This document shows, in pieces, positions 16,563 to 24,159 of a stretch of 43,839 bases of DNA. The DNA comes from an uncultured Oscillospiraceae bacterium (lineage in GTDB: Bacteria; Bacillota; Clostridia; Oscillospirales; Oscillospiraceae), in contig CATLAL010000022.1 of assembly GCA_949878425.1 (NCBI GenBank), positions 1-43,839 on the forward strand, written 5' to 3'. A program made the position numbers and the translations under genes. The notes below the pieces were generated by a model that was not told the origin of the DNA, searched no databases, and worked only from the letters and a program-made list of their open reading frames with translations. How positions within the stretch are numbered: the first letter of the stretch is position 1; each line of letters starts with the position of its first letter.

Positions 16563-17446
16563 TGGCGGAGCGGGACCTGATCGAGCTGACCGTCCGGCTC
16601 CCCGCCGGGGCGCTGGAGGGCTTCTCCCGGCTGGCCTCGGAGCTGCGGGACCTGGCGCAGGCGCTGCGGGAGGGCGGTACGCCGTCCAGCGCCCCCCTCC
16701 GGGGGGAGCAGGGGGAGAACGCCGCCTTTGATCTCGGCCGCTTCCAGGCCCTGACCAATAGACCCCAGCCGCCAGGCCGGGCGGAGGCGGCGGTCTCCCG
16801 GACGGCGGACCCCCTTCGGGCGGAGGCTCCGGCGCCGTTGGAGGCGCCCCGGGCCGCTGGGGACGGGTTGGAGGGCGCTCCTGAGGCCCGGGAGGTCGCC
16901 CCTCCTCCCGCGGCCTCCCCCGTGCCGGACGCCCCGGCGGAGCAGCCCCGCCAGGAGCTCCGGAAGGAATTGGATATCCCCACAGCGGAGATTGCCTCTC
17001 TCCGCCCCAAAGATGGCCGGGATGTCAGGGAACCGGAGCGCCGTCCGCCGGAAACGCCCCAGGCGGAGGCCCACCGGGCGGCGGCGGACGCCGTTGTCCC
17101 AGAGGCCCGGGCGGTCCGCGAGACGGCGGAGGGGGATCTGGCGGAGGCCCGGGGGCTCCGCTCCGGTCCGGACAGTCCCTCTCCCGTCCCGGAGGCGGTC
17201 CCGGCGGACTGGGACCGCTCCCTGCCGGGACCGGCGGTTTTCCGGGCGGAGGGTCCGTCCGGCGGGGCCGGACTCCAGACCGCCGGATTTGCCCTCTCCG
17301 CCGGACCGGAGCTTCCCCTGGCCGGGCGGTCCGCCGCCCCGGAGTCCCTCCCTCCAGCGGAGAGCGCCGGCCTCTCCGCCGAGGCGGTGTCCCTGGCCTT
17401 CCGCCGGGACAGCCGGCGCTATGACGGCGGCTTTCCGCTGTACTGA
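16562..17446 (+). CDS. Pro/Ala-rich protein in the tape-measure slot (unknown)
   Basis: 294 residues, sharing one base with the tube gene. A short structured N-terminus (ERDLIELTVRLPAGALEGFSRLASELRDLAQALREGG) is followed by about 220 residues that are almost only Pro, Ala, Glu, Arg, Gly and Ser, predicted disordered. The end is QSRRYD-like (SLAFRRDSRRYDGGFPLY). In PBSX the same place holds XkdN (chaperone) and XkdO (a tape measure of more than 1000 aa). Nothing here looks like a normal tape measure: there is no long coiled coil and no hydrophobic segments. It may be a minimal tape measure, a tail assembly factor or a baseplate adaptor. Base composition is the same as its neighbours, so it does not look like recent foreign DNA. 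Confidence 0.6.
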   Translation: MAERDLIELTVRLPAGALEGFSRLASELRDLAQALREGGTPSSAPLRGEQGENAAFDLGRFQALTNRPQPPGRAEAAVSRTADPLRAEAPAPLEAPRAAGDGLEGAPEAREVAPPPAASPVPDAPAEQPRQELRKELDIPTAEIASLRPKDGRDVREPERRPPETPQAEAHRAAADAVVPEARAVRETAEGDLAEARGLRSGPDSPSPVPEAVPADWDRSLPGPAVFRAEGPSGGAGLQTAGFALSAGPELPLAGRSAAPESLPPAESAGLSAEAVSLAFRRDSRRYDGGFPLY

Positions 17447-17458
17447 GGAGGTCTTTCT

Positions 17459-18031
17459 ATGCTGCTGACGCCCATGCGCTACAAGGACTACATCTGGCCC
17501 CACAATCCCGCCACCTACTCCATCACCTACGAGCGGCAGGTGGCGGTGCACAAGGTGCCCTTCGGACGCTACGCCATGCAGGATCTGGGCCAGAGCTGCC
17601 GGGTGATACGGGGCCAGGGGGAATTCGCCGGGGAGGGCGCCTACGACGCCTTCAAGCAGCTGGCCTCCGTCTTTTACAGCGAGGGGCCGGGACTCCTCAT
17701 CCACCCCCTGTGGCAGATCTCCAACGCCTACTTCACCGCCCTGAAGCTGGAGCAGGAGCCCCTGCCCAACTACGTCCGCTACAGCTTCGAATTCCGGGAG
17801 CGCTACGACGGCTACAGCGAGGCGCTGACCGCGCTGGGGGCCGCCGGTACGGCCTCCGGCAGGCCGGAGGCGTCCCAAGAGGCGGTGCGCTGCACCGTCA
17901 GCGGCGGGGACACCCTGTGGGGCATCGCCCAGCGCTGCGGCGTGGCCCTGGAGGACCTGCTGGCCGCCAATCCGGGCATCAAAAACCCCAATCTCATCCA
18001 TGTGGGAGATCAGGTGGTGATCCCATGCTGA
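17459..18031 (+). CDS. LysM baseplate/tail protein (XkdP-like)
   Basis: 190 residues, AGGAGG seven bases before the ATG. The N-terminal domain (MRYKDYIWPHNPATYSITYERQVAVHKVPFGRYAMQDLG) matches the start of XkdP-type proteins. A C-terminal LysM module (about 143-190: VSGGDTLWGIAQRCGVALEDLLAANPGIKNPNLIHVGDQVVIP) should bind peptidoglycan or act as an assembly peg, as in T4 gp53-type proteins that join the hub to the wedges. The reading frame runs seven bases into the next gene. Confidence 0.85.
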   Translation: MLLTPMRYKDYIWPHNPATYSITYERQVAVHKVPFGRYAMQDLGQSCRVIRGQGEFAGEGAYDAFKQLASVFYSEGPGLLIHPLWQISNAYFTALKLEQEPLPNYVRYSFEFRERYDGYSEALTALGAAGTASGRPEASQEAVRCTVSGGDTLWGIAQRCGVALEDLLAANPGIKNPNLIHVGDQVVIPC

Positions 18032-18963
18032 CCATACGGCTGGAGACCTATGACGGGGCCGTCTACGAGCTGCCCACGCTGCTGGAGTGGGACGTCCAGC
18101 TCACCGGGTCCGTCCCCTGCGACAGCCTGTGGGCCTCCTTCCTGTACGATCCCGGCATGGCGGAGGTGCTGCCCAAGGCCGTCCGGTTCACCGCCCTCCG
18201 GGAGGGGGCCGTTGTGCTCCGGGGCGTGGTGGACGCCTATGAGGTCTCCCTCTCCCCCCGGGGGCTGCTGGCCGAGGTGGAGGGGCGTGGCATGGCGGCG
18301 CTCCTGCTGGACAACGAGTCGGAGGCCTTCTCCTATGAGCGGGCCCTACTCTCGGAAATCCTCGCCAACCACGTCTCCCCCTGCGGTATTGCCGCCGAGG
18401 CTCCCCAGGACCTCTCCGGGGACGGCTACGCCGTAGCCTCCGGGTCCAGTCAGTGGAAGGCCCTCCAGGGCTTCACCCGCCGCTACGGCGGCTTTGACCC
18501 CTATTTTACCGGCGAGGGCGTGCTGGTTACCGCCCCCCTCTGGGGCAGCGGGCGGACCCTGCGGGTGGACGGCGGCACCCCCCTGCTGGGCCTGCGCAAG
18601 CGGGAGCAGCGCTACGGCGTCATCTCCGAGGTGCTCATTCAGGACAAGGTGCAGGGCATCCGCCACGCGGTGGTCAACGAGCCCTTCGCCGCCGCGGGCG
18701 GGCAGCGGCGCCACGTGCTCTACATGCCCAAAAGCACTGCCAACGCCCGGCGGTACACCGGCGAGTACCAGATCGCCCAGTCCGCCCTGGAGCAGCTGGA
18801 GATTACCCTGGAGCTCCCCTTCGCCTTCGCCGCCGCCCCCGGGGACACCGTGGAGCTGGACCTGGAGCGGCTGAACCTGTCCGGCAGCTTCGCGGTGACA
18901 GAGGCCCGCAGCCGGATGGACGGGACGGGCGAGGGCACGGAGCTGACTTTAAGCGTGAGGTGA
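18025..18963 (+). CDS. Baseplate hub protein (XkdQ / gpD-like)
   Basis: 312 residues, ATG at 18025 overlapping the LysM gene by seven bases. The protein LTIRLETYDGAVYELPTLLEWDVQLTGSVPCDSLWASF... then VLRGVVDAYEVSLSPRGLLAEVEGRGMAALLLDNE is the pattern of hub proteins (T4 gp27 / P2 gpD family), where a DxYE...G...L-x-GR-x-x-A-x-L-LDNE stretch is conserved. It connects tail tube to spike. Gene order (LysM, hub, spike) is that of PBSX. Confidence 0.8.
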   Translation: MLTIRLETYDGAVYELPTLLEWDVQLTGSVPCDSLWASFLYDPGMAEVLPKAVRFTALREGAVVLRGVVDAYEVSLSPRGLLAEVEGRGMAALLLDNESEAFSYERALLSEILANHVSPCGIAAEAPQDLSGDGYAVASGSSQWKALQGFTRRYGGFDPYFTGEGVLVTAPLWGSGRTLRVDGGTPLLGLRKREQRYGVISEVLIQDKVQGIRHAVVNEPFAAAGGQRRHVLYMPKSTANARRYTGEYQIAQSALEQLEITLELPFAFAAAPGDTVELDLERLNLSGSFAVTEARSRMDGTGEGTELTLSVR

Positions 18964-18969
18964 CAAGAT

Positions 18970-19452
18970 ATGTGGCTTTCAAAGGCAATGGCCCTGCGCC
19001 AGGCGGCGGAGCAGGAGCGCTCCAGCGCGGACATGGGCGTAACCACCATCGGCGGCGCCAGCGCCTCCGTTCTGACCCGGGGGGAGCAGCGGGCCCTGGA
19101 GGTGTTCGCCCCCGGCGGCCTGGTCTGGCGGCCCCGGGCCGGGGACACGGTGCTGGTGCTCCGGGGCGGCGTGGGCGGACAGGAGCAGTGCGTGGTGGCG
19201 GCGGACACCGCCGCCGCCGCGCCGGAGGACCTGGCCCCGGGGGAGCTGTTCCTCTTCTCCGACGGCGGCGCGTCCATTCGCCTGCGGGCGGACGGTGCCA
19301 TCGCCGTCAAGGGGCCGGTATCCCTGGAGGGGGATCTGGCGGTGAGCGGGGACGTGGAGCTGACCGGAGCGGTAAGCATCCGCGGCTCCCTCACTGTCAA
19401 CGGCGCGCCCTACCGGCCCTGCGCCTGCGAGGAGGCGTCTCATGGAGCTTAA
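18970..19452 (+). CDS. Baseplate spike protein (gpV/gp45-like)
   Basis: 160 residues. An OB-fold-like N-terminal part (GLVWRPRAGDTVLVLRGG...EQCVVAAD) is followed by a short repeated beta-helix (AIAVKGPVSLEGDLAVSGDVELTGAVSIRGSLTVNG), the classic needle of membrane-puncturing spikes. No PAAR metal site (HxH) is seen at the tip; the last residues are CACEEASHGA. It would sit in the XkdR position. Overlaps the next gene by 11 bases. Confidence 0.78.
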   Translation: MWLSKAMALRQAAEQERSSADMGVTTIGGASASVLTRGEQRALEVFAPGGLVWRPRAGDTVLVLRGGVGGQEQCVVAADTAAAAPEDLAPGELFLFSDGGASIRLRADGAIAVKGPVSLEGDLAVSGDVELTGAVSIRGSLTVNGAPYRPCACEEASHGA

Positions 19453-19786
19453 ACTGATCAACGGCGACTACGTCCCCGACGGCATGGGCGGCGTGGTCCG
19501 CTGCGCCGGGGCCGACGCCCTGCTGGAGCGGGTCCTGTTCCGGCTCACCGCCCGGCGGGGCCAGTTTCCCCTGCTGCCGGACCTGGGGAGCCGGCTCTAC
19601 CTCCTGGCCCGGGAGCCCGCCTCCCAGCGGCTCTCCGCCGCCAGGCAGTATGCCGCGGAGGCCCTGGAGGGGGAGGCGGTCTCGCTCTCGGACGTGGAGC
19701 TGGCTCCCGCCGGGGAGGGCCGGATTCAAATCACGATCCTGCTGGACTACCGGGGGACGGATCTCACCGTCACCCTGACCGTATAA
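19442..19786 (+). CDS. Baseplate wedge protein (XkdS / gp25-like)
   Basis: 114 residues, start at 19442 inside the end of the spike gene. LINGDYVPDGMGGVVRCAGADALLERVLFRLTARRGQFPLLPDLGSRLYLL is typical of the DUF2634/gp25-like group (a G-x-F-x-x-x-P-D-x-G-S segment). It is part of the wedge complex that starts sheath assembly together with the gpJ-like and XkdU-like proteins encoded next. Confidence 0.8.
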   Translation: MELKLINGDYVPDGMGGVVRCAGADALLERVLFRLTARRGQFPLLPDLGSRLYLLAREPASQRLSAARQYAAEALEGEAVSLSDVELAPAGEGRIQITILLDYRGTDLTVTLTV

Positions 19787-19800
19787 ACAGGGGGAGGAGC

Positions 19801-20862
19801 ATGCAGAAAACAATTGACGAAATCTATCAGGAGATGCTCTCCGTGTTCGCCGGGGCCAGCGGCTACCTGCCCAACGCCTCCTGCGACCTGGCGGCGCGGC
19901 TCTACGCCGCCGCGGCCCAGATCCAGGGGCTCTACCTCCAGGCCCAGTGGCTTCTGGACCAGAGCTTTCCCCAGACCGCCGGCGGGGTCTACCTGGACCG
20001 GCACGCCCAGCTGCGGGGACTCAGCCGGGGCGTGGCCACCTGCGCCGTGGGGACGCTGCGCTTCGGCATCTCCACCGCCGTCAGCGGCGATCTGACCATC
20101 GGCTCCGGCACCGTGTGCATGACCGGGGACGGCATCCGCTTCGCCACCACGGACGACGTTGTCCTGAGGGCGGGCCAGCTCTATGCCGACGCACCCGCCG
20201 CGGCCCTGGAGCCCGGGAAAAGGGGCAACGCGGCCGCCGGTACGGTGACCATTATGGCCGCCATGCCCGTGGGCATTCAGGCCTGCACCAACCCAGCCGC
20301 CTTCAGCGGCGGCGACGACGCGGAGAGCGACGATGCTCTGAGAGAGCGTTTGCTGGACAGCTACCGCCGCCTCCCCAACGGCGCCAACGCCGCCTACTAT
20401 GAGCAGACGGCACTCTCCTACAACGGGGTCGCCGCGGCGGTGGCGGTGCGCTGTCCCAGAGGCGTGGGCTCCGTGGATCTCTACGTGGCTACCGACGCGG
20501 GACTTCCCGACGAGACGCTGCTCCAGGCCTTAAACAAGTTCCTCCAGGAGAAGAGGGAGATCTCCGTGGACCTGCGGGTCCTGGCCCCCACGCCGGCCCC
20601 GCTGGATATCAGCGTCGCCGTAAAGCCCGCCTCCGGCTACACCTTTGCGGCCGCAAGCGCTCAGGTGGACGAGGCCCTGCGGGGCGCCTTCACCGGCGCG
20701 ATGCTGGGCAGGGAGGTGACTCTGGCCTCTCTGGGGAATCTGCTCTACAGCCTCAAGAGCGTCCAGAACTACCGGTTTCTGTCTCCCACGGCGGACCTGA
20801 CCGCCAGCGCAACCTCTCTGCCCCAGCTGGGGACCGTGACCGTAACGGAATGGAGGAGCTGA
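19801..20862 (+). CDS. Baseplate J-like protein (XkdT / gpJ)
   Basis: 353 residues, GGGGGAGG upstream of the ATG. The wedge protein that clamps the hub. The N-terminus (TIDEIYQEMLSVFAGASGYLPNASCDLAARLYAAAAQIQGLYLQAQWLLDQSFPQTAGGVYLDRHAQLRGL) is the conserved gpJ pattern, followed by GTLRFG and the DDAESDDALRERLLDSYRRLPNGANAAYYEQTAL signature (the ESD-x-x-LR-x-R-L box). The C-terminal part, DISVAVKPASGYT and LASLGNLLYSLKSVQNY, is also typical. Confidence 0.9.
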   Translation: MQKTIDEIYQEMLSVFAGASGYLPNASCDLAARLYAAAAQIQGLYLQAQWLLDQSFPQTAGGVYLDRHAQLRGLSRGVATCAVGTLRFGISTAVSGDLTIGSGTVCMTGDGIRFATTDDVVLRAGQLYADAPAAALEPGKRGNAAAGTVTIMAAMPVGIQACTNPAAFSGGDDAESDDALRERLLDSYRRLPNGANAAYYEQTALSYNGVAAAVAVRCPRGVGSVDLYVATDAGLPDETLLQALNKFLQEKREISVDLRVLAPTPAPLDISVAVKPASGYTFAAASAQVDEALRGAFTGAMLGREVTLASLGNLLYSLKSVQNYRFLSPTADLTASATSLPQLGTVTVTEWRS

Positions 20863-20863
20863 G

Positions 20864-21460
20864 ATGGGATACAGCGACTACCTGCGCGCCCTGCTGCGGC
20901 CTATGGACATCTACGACCTCACCCCCTCCAGCCTCAGCGGCGCGGAGCTGGAGGCCCTGGGCCGGGGGCTGGACGATCTGAGCCAGCGTCTGGACTACGT
21001 GGAGCGGGAGAGCGCCCTGGCCACCGCCGAGGGGGAGGGCCTGGATCGGATGGAGTCCCTCTTTGCCCGCACGCCTGTGCGCTACACCACCCAGCTGCGC
21101 CGGCAGGCCATCGCGGCTTTGCTGCGCATCGGCGGGGGCTGCGTTACCCTAGCGGACATCAACAGCACCATCTCCGGCTGCGGCATCAACGCCCTGGTCC
21201 AGGAGACGGGCCGGTTCGGATATATCCGGATCATCTTTCCGGATGTGTCCGGCGTTCCGGAGGGGTTTGATCAGATCCGGGAGATCATCCTGGACATCGT
21301 CCCCTGCCATTTGGATGTGGACTTCTACTTCCGCTACCTGACCTGGGCGGAGTGCGAGGCCTTTGGCTGCACCTGGGCCGCTGTGGAGGAGAGGGCCTAT
21401 ACCTGGCGCCAGTTCCAGCTGGCGGTCTCCCCATCGTGCTGGGAAAGCGGCTCCCCGTGA
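20864..21460 (+). CDS. Tail/baseplate protein XkdU-like (DUF2313)
   Basis: 198 residues, one base after the gpJ-like stop. YSDYLRALLRPMDIYDLTPSSLSGAELEALGRGLDDLSQRLDYVERESALATAEGEGLDRMESLF matches the DUF2313 (XkdU, gpI-like) pattern, and LRRQAIAALLRIGGGCVTLADINSTISGCGINALVQE follows as in the family. It normally links the wedge to the tail fibre. Here it is the last gene of the operon: a strong hairpin follows within 35 bp and no fibre, holin or endolysin gene is present. Confidence 0.85.
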   Translation: MGYSDYLRALLRPMDIYDLTPSSLSGAELEALGRGLDDLSQRLDYVERESALATAEGEGLDRMESLFARTPVRYTTQLRRQAIAALLRIGGGCVTLADINSTISGCGINALVQETGRFGYIRIIFPDVSGVPEGFDQIREIILDIVPCHLDVDFYFRYLTWAECEAFGCTWAAVEERAYTWRQFQLAVSPSCWESGSP

Positions 21461-21494
21461 CAGCGGAGCCTGGCCGCTTCGCTTCCAAGGGAGA

Positions 21495-21529
21495 GGGGAG
21501 GCCGGGGATCAATCCCCGGCCTCCCCTTT
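21495..21529 (+). terminator. Terminator of the phage-like operon
   Basis: A 14-bp GC stem (GGGGAGGCCGGGGA / TCCCCGGCCTCCCC, loop TCAA) followed by TTT closes the operon 35 bp after the last stop codon. Confidence 0.8.
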
Positions 21530-21646
21530 ACGCTGTCCCAAGTCCAGCCGGAGCGCCCATACGGTTTCTCGTTTAAATCCTGCAAATCGCCGCCGGACGG
21601 AACGCATTGTTGCACTTCCCTTAACAAATCAGGTCAAGAAAACGCC

Positions 21647-21820
21647 TCACCCTCCGCAGCGGGCGTCCTCCAGGCGCTCCTTCTGCACGGCAAGCGTCTC
21701 CAGCGTATCGCCCAGTTGGGTGAATACCGCCGCCATCACCGCCAGATCGCCGGGAGACAGGCAGCCGTAGAGCGCGTTGGCCACCGCCGTCACCAGCACA
21801 GTTAACTCCCGCGGGTCCAT
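21647..21820 (-). CDS. Small conserved protein, DUF6774-like (57 aa)
   Basis: Read by hand from the minus strand: MDPRELTVLVTAVANALYGC then LSPGDLAVMAAVFTQLGDTL and ETLAVQKERLEDARCGG. GGGAGGG lies six bases upstream of the ATG. Many Firmicutes encode a small protein of this shape (M-x-P-x-E-L-x-x-x-V-T...L-x-x-L-A-x-x-F-x-Q-L-G-D-T-L), which I recall as DUF6774; function unknown. It has one hydrophobic helix and a second amphipathic one. It converges on the phage operon and is not part of it. Confidence 0.75.
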   Translation of the reverse strand: MDPRELTVLVTAVANALYGCLSPGDLAVMAAVFTQLGDTLETLAVQKERLEDARCGG

Positions 21821-21913
21821 AAGCATCCCTCCCCCCGCTATTCTATGCGGCGCTCTCTGACAGCGGCCCTCAGTCTCTCAGCCCGGCAAGGGACCTCCGG
21901 AACAATATTCGCG

Positions 21914-21945
21914 AAAGAAGCGCCGCCTGTGGAGGGCGGCGCTTC
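21914..21945 (-). terminator. Terminator of the DUF2284-coaX-panT operon
   Basis: An 11-bp perfect stem GAAGCGCCGCC / GGCGGCGCTTC with a 7-base loop, followed on the minus strand by TTTC, lies 70 bp beyond the panT stop. Confidence 0.65.
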
Positions 21946-22015
21946 TCAGCGTGTCGAAGAAGTGTTTTCTAAAGCAGGAAGGACTGTTTCTCCGGTATGT
22001 CTCTATGTGGATCGT

Positions 22016-22639
22016 TCAAGCGAACCGTTTAAACAGGACGGGAACCTTCTCCAGCGCCTTGCATACGGCCGCCACCACGACACAGGAGACCAGGGCCTCC
22101 GGAGCGCCCAGGGACACGGCGGCGGTCATTACAAAGCCGCCCACGCCGCTCAGGTCAATGCCGTAGTACTGGCTGATCACGCCCGCGCAGAGAGCCCAGA
22201 GCCCGCCCAGGTAGAACACGGTGTTCATGGCCGAGCCCACCAGACCCGTCATACCGTACCCCAGCAGGGAGAAGCGCCGGCTGGAGAGCCTATGCAGGCC
22301 CGCCGCCAGCAGGCCCGACAGCCATCCCATCAGGATGCGGGCACCCAGGCAAACCAGCAGGTAGGCAAAGGGGGAGTGGGTCATGGCCAGGGTGGCGAAG
22401 GCGTCCGCTCCGGGCATGATCAGCACGCTGATCACCGCAGTCATGCCGAAGAAGAAGCCCAGCACTGCGCCCACCGAGGGACCCATCAGCACCGCGCCCA
22501 CGATCACCGGCATCTGCACAGTGGTGGCCGCGATGGGGCCTACCCGCAGATACCCCAGGGGCGTGAAGGCCAGAAGGAAGATGATTGCCACCAGTATCGC
22601 CACCCGTGTGATCTGATGGACTTTGCCGCTGTTTCTCAT
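22016..22639 (-). CDS. panT: ECF transporter S component, pantothenate type (PanT-like)
   Basis: 207 residues; AAAGGAG seven bases before ATG. Substrate-binding membrane subunit of an energy-coupling-factor transporter. About six hydrophobic helices are visible: IT-RVAILVAIIFLLAFTPLGYL, PVIVGAVLMGPSVGAVLGFFFGMTAVISVL, FAYLLVCLGARILMGWLSGLLAAGL, YGMTGLVGSAMNTVFYLGGLWALCAG and VGGFVMTAAVSLGAPEALVSCVVVAAVCKAL. The N-terminal TPLGYLRVGPI-TVQMPVIVGA stretch matches pantothenate S components. Being next to coaX (pantothenate kinase) makes pantothenate the likely substrate: uptake here, phosphorylation by the neighbour. The shared energising module is encoded elsewhere. Confidence 0.85.
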   Translation of the reverse strand: MRNSGKVHQITRVAILVAIIFLLAFTPLGYLRVGPIAATTVQMPVIVGAVLMGPSVGAVLGFFFGMTAVISVLIMPGADAFATLAMTHSPFAYLLVCLGARILMGWLSGLLAAGLHRLSSRRFSLLGYGMTGLVGSAMNTVFYLGGLWALCAGVISQYYGIDLSGVGGFVMTAAVSLGAPEALVSCVVVAAVCKALEKVPVLFKRFA

Positions 22640-22670
22640 GGTAGTTTCTCCTTTGAGGGTATTTCACCTC

Positions 22671-22712
22671 GCGCTGCCGTCTCCCCTCTGGGGAGTACGG
22701 CGCGCATTTTTT
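22671..22712 (+). terminator. Hairpin with plus-strand T-run between coaX and panT
   Basis: GCGCTGCCGTCTCCCC...GGGGAGTACGGCGCGC forms a stem followed by ATTTTTTAT on the plus strand. Both flanking genes are on the minus strand, so as a terminator it points the wrong way. On the minus-strand transcript the hairpin stands just before the panT ribosome binding site and could tune or process the message. Confidence 0.45.
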
Positions 22713-22740
22713 ATAACAACGGCTGGCGCCGTCATTACCG

Positions 22741-23529
22741 TCAAACGTATTTTTTCCTGGGCCGGTTGTTTTCATAGAGGTAGCGCAGCCCCTTCAGGGT
22801 GAGGTCCGGGTCCAGAAGGATCTCCTCACGGCACTGGGCCGTCACCAGGCCCGCCGAGCCGCCGGTGGCGATCCGCTTCGCCCCCGCCATGCCCGCCAGG
22901 GCCTCGTAGCGCGCGATAAAGCCGTCCACCATCATGGCGCTGCCCAGCAGCAGCCCGCACCGGATGGCCGAGGCGCTGCTGCGGCCCAGACAGGCGCTCT
23001 CCGGGCCGGTCAGATCGATGGGCGGCAGCAGCGCCGCCGTCTCCCGCAGCACCGCCGCGCTCCGGTGGATGCCCGGCAGGATGCAGCCCCCCAGGTAGGT
23101 CCGGGTTTCGTCCACCGCCGCGATGGTAGTGACCGTTCCGGCGTCGATGAGCACCACCGGCGCGCCGTACTCCGTCAGCGCCGCCAGAGTGTCCGCCGCC
23201 AGATCGCCCCCCAGCTGGGACGGGTCGTCGATGCGGATGCGAAAGCCGGTGCGAAGGCCCGGCCCCACCCGGAGCACCGGCGTGCCCGCCGCCGTCCGGG
23301 CCGCCGCCTCCACCAGCCCCGTGAGGGCCGGCACCACCGAGGAGAGGATGCACCCATCCAGCCTGCCCCGGTCCACCCCGCGAAACCGCAGAAGGTCCCA
23401 CAGCAGCGCCGCGTACTCGTCCGCGCTGCGCTCCGTCTTGGCGGACACCTTGGCCCGCAGACGCAGGACCGGGCCGTCAAAAACGCCCAGGGAGATGTTG
23501 GAATTCCCAATGTCAATGGCCAGCAGCAT
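22741..23529 (-). CDS. coaX: Type III pantothenate kinase
   Basis: 262 residues. Start at 23529 (MLLAIDIGNSN) preferred because AGGAGGAG precedes it; the frame is open for 52 more codons without a start signal. Catalyses ATP-dependent phosphorylation of pantothenate, the first step of CoA synthesis. The ASKHA-fold motifs are present: DIGNSNISLGVF (5-16) for phosphate binding, GADLAAD-type segment (QLGGDLAADTLAAL), APVVLIDAGTVTTIAAVD and YLGGCILPG. Type III enzymes are insensitive to CoA feedback. The gene lies 38 bp after the DUF2284 gene and before panT on the same strand. Confidence 0.93.
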   Translation of the reverse strand: MLLAIDIGNSNISLGVFDGPVLRLRAKVSAKTERSADEYAALLWDLLRFRGVDRGRLDGCILSSVVPALTGLVEAAARTAAGTPVLRVGPGLRTGFRIRIDDPSQLGGDLAADTLAALTEYGAPVVLIDAGTVTTIAAVDETRTYLGGCILPGIHRSAAVLRETAALLPPIDLTGPESACLGRSSASAIRCGLLLGSAMMVDGFIARYEALAGMAGAKRIATGGSAGLVTAQCREEILLDPDLTLKGLRYLYENNRPRKKYV

Positions 23530-23567
23530 CCCGTCTCCTCCTATCGGTCCGATCCCTTTGGTCCCTT

Positions 23568-24104
23568 TCACGCCTCTGCAAAGCAGTACATGCTGAAAAA
23601 CGCCGTTACGCCGGGACCGCAGTCGTACTCCATGCCGCATTTTTCCGCCATGTCCCGGACAAAGATGCAGTAGGCCGACATACACGAGAAGCTCCTGTCC
23701 GGAAACCGGCAGGGCCGTCCCTCCGCCAGGGCGCAGGGCCCGCAGAGGTCGCAGCCGCCCGCCCCGATCATCAGCCCCGGCAGCCCCGCCCGGTCAATGA
23801 GCCGGCGGGTCAGCCTGTTGTGGGCGCCCTTGGCCGGCTTGGTCTGGGTCTCGTCCATGGGGTTTTCAATGTCCCACATGGTCTGTGCCACCAGCGCCCG
23901 CCGCCAGCGCAGCACCCGCCGGCGCATCTCCTCCACCGTGCCGCAGTCCGGCGGACAGCAGTAGTTTACCCCGTATTTCCCGCAGAGATTTTCCTCGCAC
24001 AGGGGCCGGAAGTCCGGCACGAACACCAGCTCCGCCGTGTCCATCACCGCCGCGTTGGCAAATCCCTCCGCCAGGGCCAGCTCGATGAGCTCTCTTTCGT
24101 TCAT
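23568..24104 (-). CDS. DUF2284 metal-binding protein
   Basis: 178 residues. Start at 24104 (MNERELIELALAEGF) because GGGAGGG is seven bases upstream; the ATG two codons earlier is too close to it. Cys-rich: ENLCGKYGVNYCCPPDCGTVEEMRR near residues 35-60, then GAGGCDLCGPCALAEGRPCRFPD and SFSCMSAYCIF. DUF2284 proteins carry such Cys clusters, thought to bind metal or an Fe-S cluster, and the CCPP...RR motif is characteristic. No enzymatic role is known to me. First gene of the operon with coaX and panT. Confidence 0.82.
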   Translation of the reverse strand: MNERELIELALAEGFANAAVMDTAELVFVPDFRPLCEENLCGKYGVNYCCPPDCGTVEEMRRRVLRWRRALVAQTMWDIENPMDETQTKPAKGAHNRLTRRLIDRAGLPGLMIGAGGCDLCGPCALAEGRPCRFPDRSFSCMSAYCIFVRDMAEKCGMEYDCGPGVTAFFSMYCFAEA

Positions 24105-24125
24105 GTCCATCCCTCCCGGCTCTAC

Positions 24126-24154
24126 AGTATACACCAACCCGTCCCCCTTTTCCA
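24126..24154 (-). promoter_or_regulatory. Candidate promoter of DUF2284-coaX-panT
   Basis: On the minus strand TGGAAA (24154-24149), 17-bp spacer, TATACT (24131-24126), about 22 bp before the start at 24104. The -10 is good (5 of 6), the -35 moderate (4 of 6). Confidence 0.5.
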
Positions 24155-24159
24155 GTAAA

